NCBI GenBank assembly: GCA_039815145.1
Contig: JBCBZW010000034.1
Span: forward strand, 1-45,006
Direction: 5' to 3'
Origin: Pseudomonadota bacterium
GTDB taxonomy: Bacteria; Pseudomonadota; Gammaproteobacteria; Steroidobacterales; JBCBZW01
DNA: 45,006 nucleotides
Made by a program: the position numbers and the translations under genes. The notes beneath the pieces are model-generated. The model was not told where the DNA came from. It saw nothing but the letters and a program-made list of their open reading frames with translations, and did no database searches. Below are positions 43,933-45,006 of the stretch, piece after piece. Position 1 is the first letter of the stretch; each line of letters starts with the position of its first letter.

Positions 43933-44976
43933 TCAGTGCGCCTCACCGTCCTCGGCGGCGAGCAAGGCTTCGGCGTACTGGCGTGCGTCGAAGGGCCCGA
44001 GGTCTTCCAGCCCCTCACCCACGCCGATGTAGCGAATCGGTAGTCCCAGCTCCCCGGCGATGGCGAGCAAGGTGCCGCCGCGGGCGGTGCCGTCGAGCTT
44101 GGTGATCGTGATGCCCGTGACGCCGATCGCTTCGTGGAAGGCCTTCGCCTGTTGCACGGCGTTCTGGCCCATGCCCCCATCGAGCACGAGCATCACCTCG
44201 TGGGGGGCGTCGGGGTCGTGGCGGGACACCACCCGCTTCACCTTGGCCAACTCGTCCATGAGCCCACCTTGGGTGTGCAGGCGGCCTGCCGTGTCGGCGA
44301 TCAGTACGTCCGCCTTGCGGGCGCGGGCTGCTTCCATGGCGTCGAACACGACGGCGGCGGGATCGGCGCCGTCGGTCTGGGCGATGACGTCGATCTGATT
44401 GCGCTCGCCCCACACCTTGAGCTGCTCGACCGCGGCGGCGCGGAAGGTGTCGCCGGCGGCCATCATCACCCGCTTGCCCTGGGCTGCGAAGTGGCGGGCG
44501 AGCTTGCCGGCGGTGGTGGTCTTGCCGGCGCCGTTGACGCCCACCATCAGGATCATGAAGGGGGCGACGTCGTCCGGCAGCTCGAGGGGCGCGGTGACGG
44601 GCTCGAGCAGTCGCACGATCTCCTCGCGCAGGGCGGCGGCGAGGGCGTCGTAGTCCGCCAGCTCCGCGCGGGCGACGCGCTTGTGCAGGCCGCTCATGAT
44701 CTGCTCGGTGACCCCGAGGCCCACGTCGGCCATGATCAGGTTGGTCTCGAGTTCCTCGAGCACCTCGTCGTCGATCTTGCGCCCGGGCAGGAGGCTGCCC
44801 ACCTTGAGCCAGGAGTCCTTGCGCCCCAACCTGTCCCGCATGCGAGAGAAGAATCCCTTGCGCGGTTTATCCTCGACAGGCGGCGCCTCAGCCTCCACCT
44901 CGGGGGCGGCTGCTGCTGCGGTGGGTTCGGGGGGCGTCGCCTCGGCGTCGCCTTTCTTTTTCTTACGTCCAAACAC
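43933..44976 (-). CDS. ftsY: Signal recognition particle receptor FtsY
   Basis: 347 residues, GTG start at 44976 with no clear SD in the 30 bp left before the window edge. A short acidic/alanine-rich A domain (about 1-40) leads to KGFFSRMRDRLGR and the membrane-targeting helix, then the N domain (about 55-140) and the GTPase G domain (about 140-340). G1 is GVNGAGKTTTAGKLA, then DTFRAAAVEQL, DTAGRLHT, TKLDGTARGG and the closing GVGEGLEDLGPFD. It docks ribosome-SRP complexes at the inner membrane. The acidic A domain is much shorter than in E. coli FtsY. First gene of the ftsY-ftsE-ftsX(-rpoH) group. Confidence 0.97.
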   Translation of the reverse strand: MFGRKKKKGDAEATPPEPTAAAAAPEVEAEAPPVEDKPRKGFFSRMRDRLGRKDSWLKVGSLLPGRKIDDEVLEELETNLIMADVGLGVTEQIMSGLHKRVARAELADYDALAAALREEIVRLLEPVTAPLELPDDVAPFMILMVGVNGAGKTTTAGKLARHFAAQGKRVMMAAGDTFRAAAVEQLKVWGERNQIDVIAQTDGADPAAVVFDAMEAARARKADVLIADTAGRLHTQGGLMDELAKVKRVVSRHDPDAPHEVMLVLDGGMGQNAVQQAKAFHEAIGVTGITITKLDGTARGGTLLAIAGELGLPIRYIGVGEGLEDLGPFDARQYAEALLAAEDGEAH

Positions 44977-45006
44977 GGCGCCGGTATGGTAGCGCAGGGG
45001 CCACGG

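Overview
The window is a dense, high-GC stretch of chromosome from a gammaproteobacterium, most likely marine. Three things point there. The right end carries the ftsY-ftsE-ftsX-rpoH order known from Escherichia coli. tesA sits divergent from ybbA-ybbP, also as in E. coli. The window also holds the parts of the 'proteobacterial dedicated sortase' (PDS) system, which is found mostly in marine Proteobacteria. I see no rRNA, tRNA, CRISPR array, insertion sequence or prophage. The order within the class cannot be fixed from sequence reading alone.

Layout. 1-6.5 kb: signalling. A 5'-truncated propeller-PAS-GGDEF-EAL protein is followed by a secreted PHB-depolymerase-like esterase (minus strand) and a soluble chemoreceptor with two near-duplicate PAS domains. 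6.5-10.2 kb: a minus-strand cluster hemH - VOC protein - HTH/AlkA glycosylase - ogt. 10.4-14.4 kb: a sodium:alanine-type symporter with a soluble insertion, divergent from a MATE exporter and a DUF429 gene; the spacer between them is full of inverted repeats. 14.35-14.9 kb: a scar made of the 3' tail of a dockerin-type gene, a frameshifted DUF4160 gene and an intact DUF2442 gene. 14.9-17.8 kb: the PDS-type histidine kinase and response regulator. 17.9-19.7 kb: gamma-glutamyltransferase. 19.7-26.9 kb, all minus: an unknown exported protein, a CRTAC1/ASPIC-UnbV lipoprotein, a TPR lipoprotein, Ada, and a PEP-mutase-family enzyme. 27-30.8 kb: ybbP-ybbA and divergent tesA. 30.9-33.8 kb: the PDS target (VIT + vWA) overlapping a class GN sortase. 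33.8-39.6 kb: an MFS transporter, a patatin-barrel protein and a fused alpha/beta 2-oxoacid dehydrogenase E1. 39.7-45 kb: glutaryl-CoA dehydrogenase, rpoH, ftsX, ftsE, ftsY.

How the parts work together. PDS kinase, regulator, target and sortase are all present but lie in two blocks about 13 kb apart, and the sorting signal of the target does not match LPxTG. Alkylation-damage repair occurs twice: ogt with an AlkA that carries an AraC-type HTH but no Ada sensor, and a complete Ada. rpoH has a perfect CIRCE operator upstream, which suggests that HrcA controls the heat-shock sigma factor here. The most unusual signals are this CIRCE-rpoH link, the inverted-repeat-rich spacer at 12.09-12.25 kb, the hairpin at the alkA start, the dockerin/DUF4160 scar, the altered oxyanion motif of the patatin, and the divergent PDS sorting signal.
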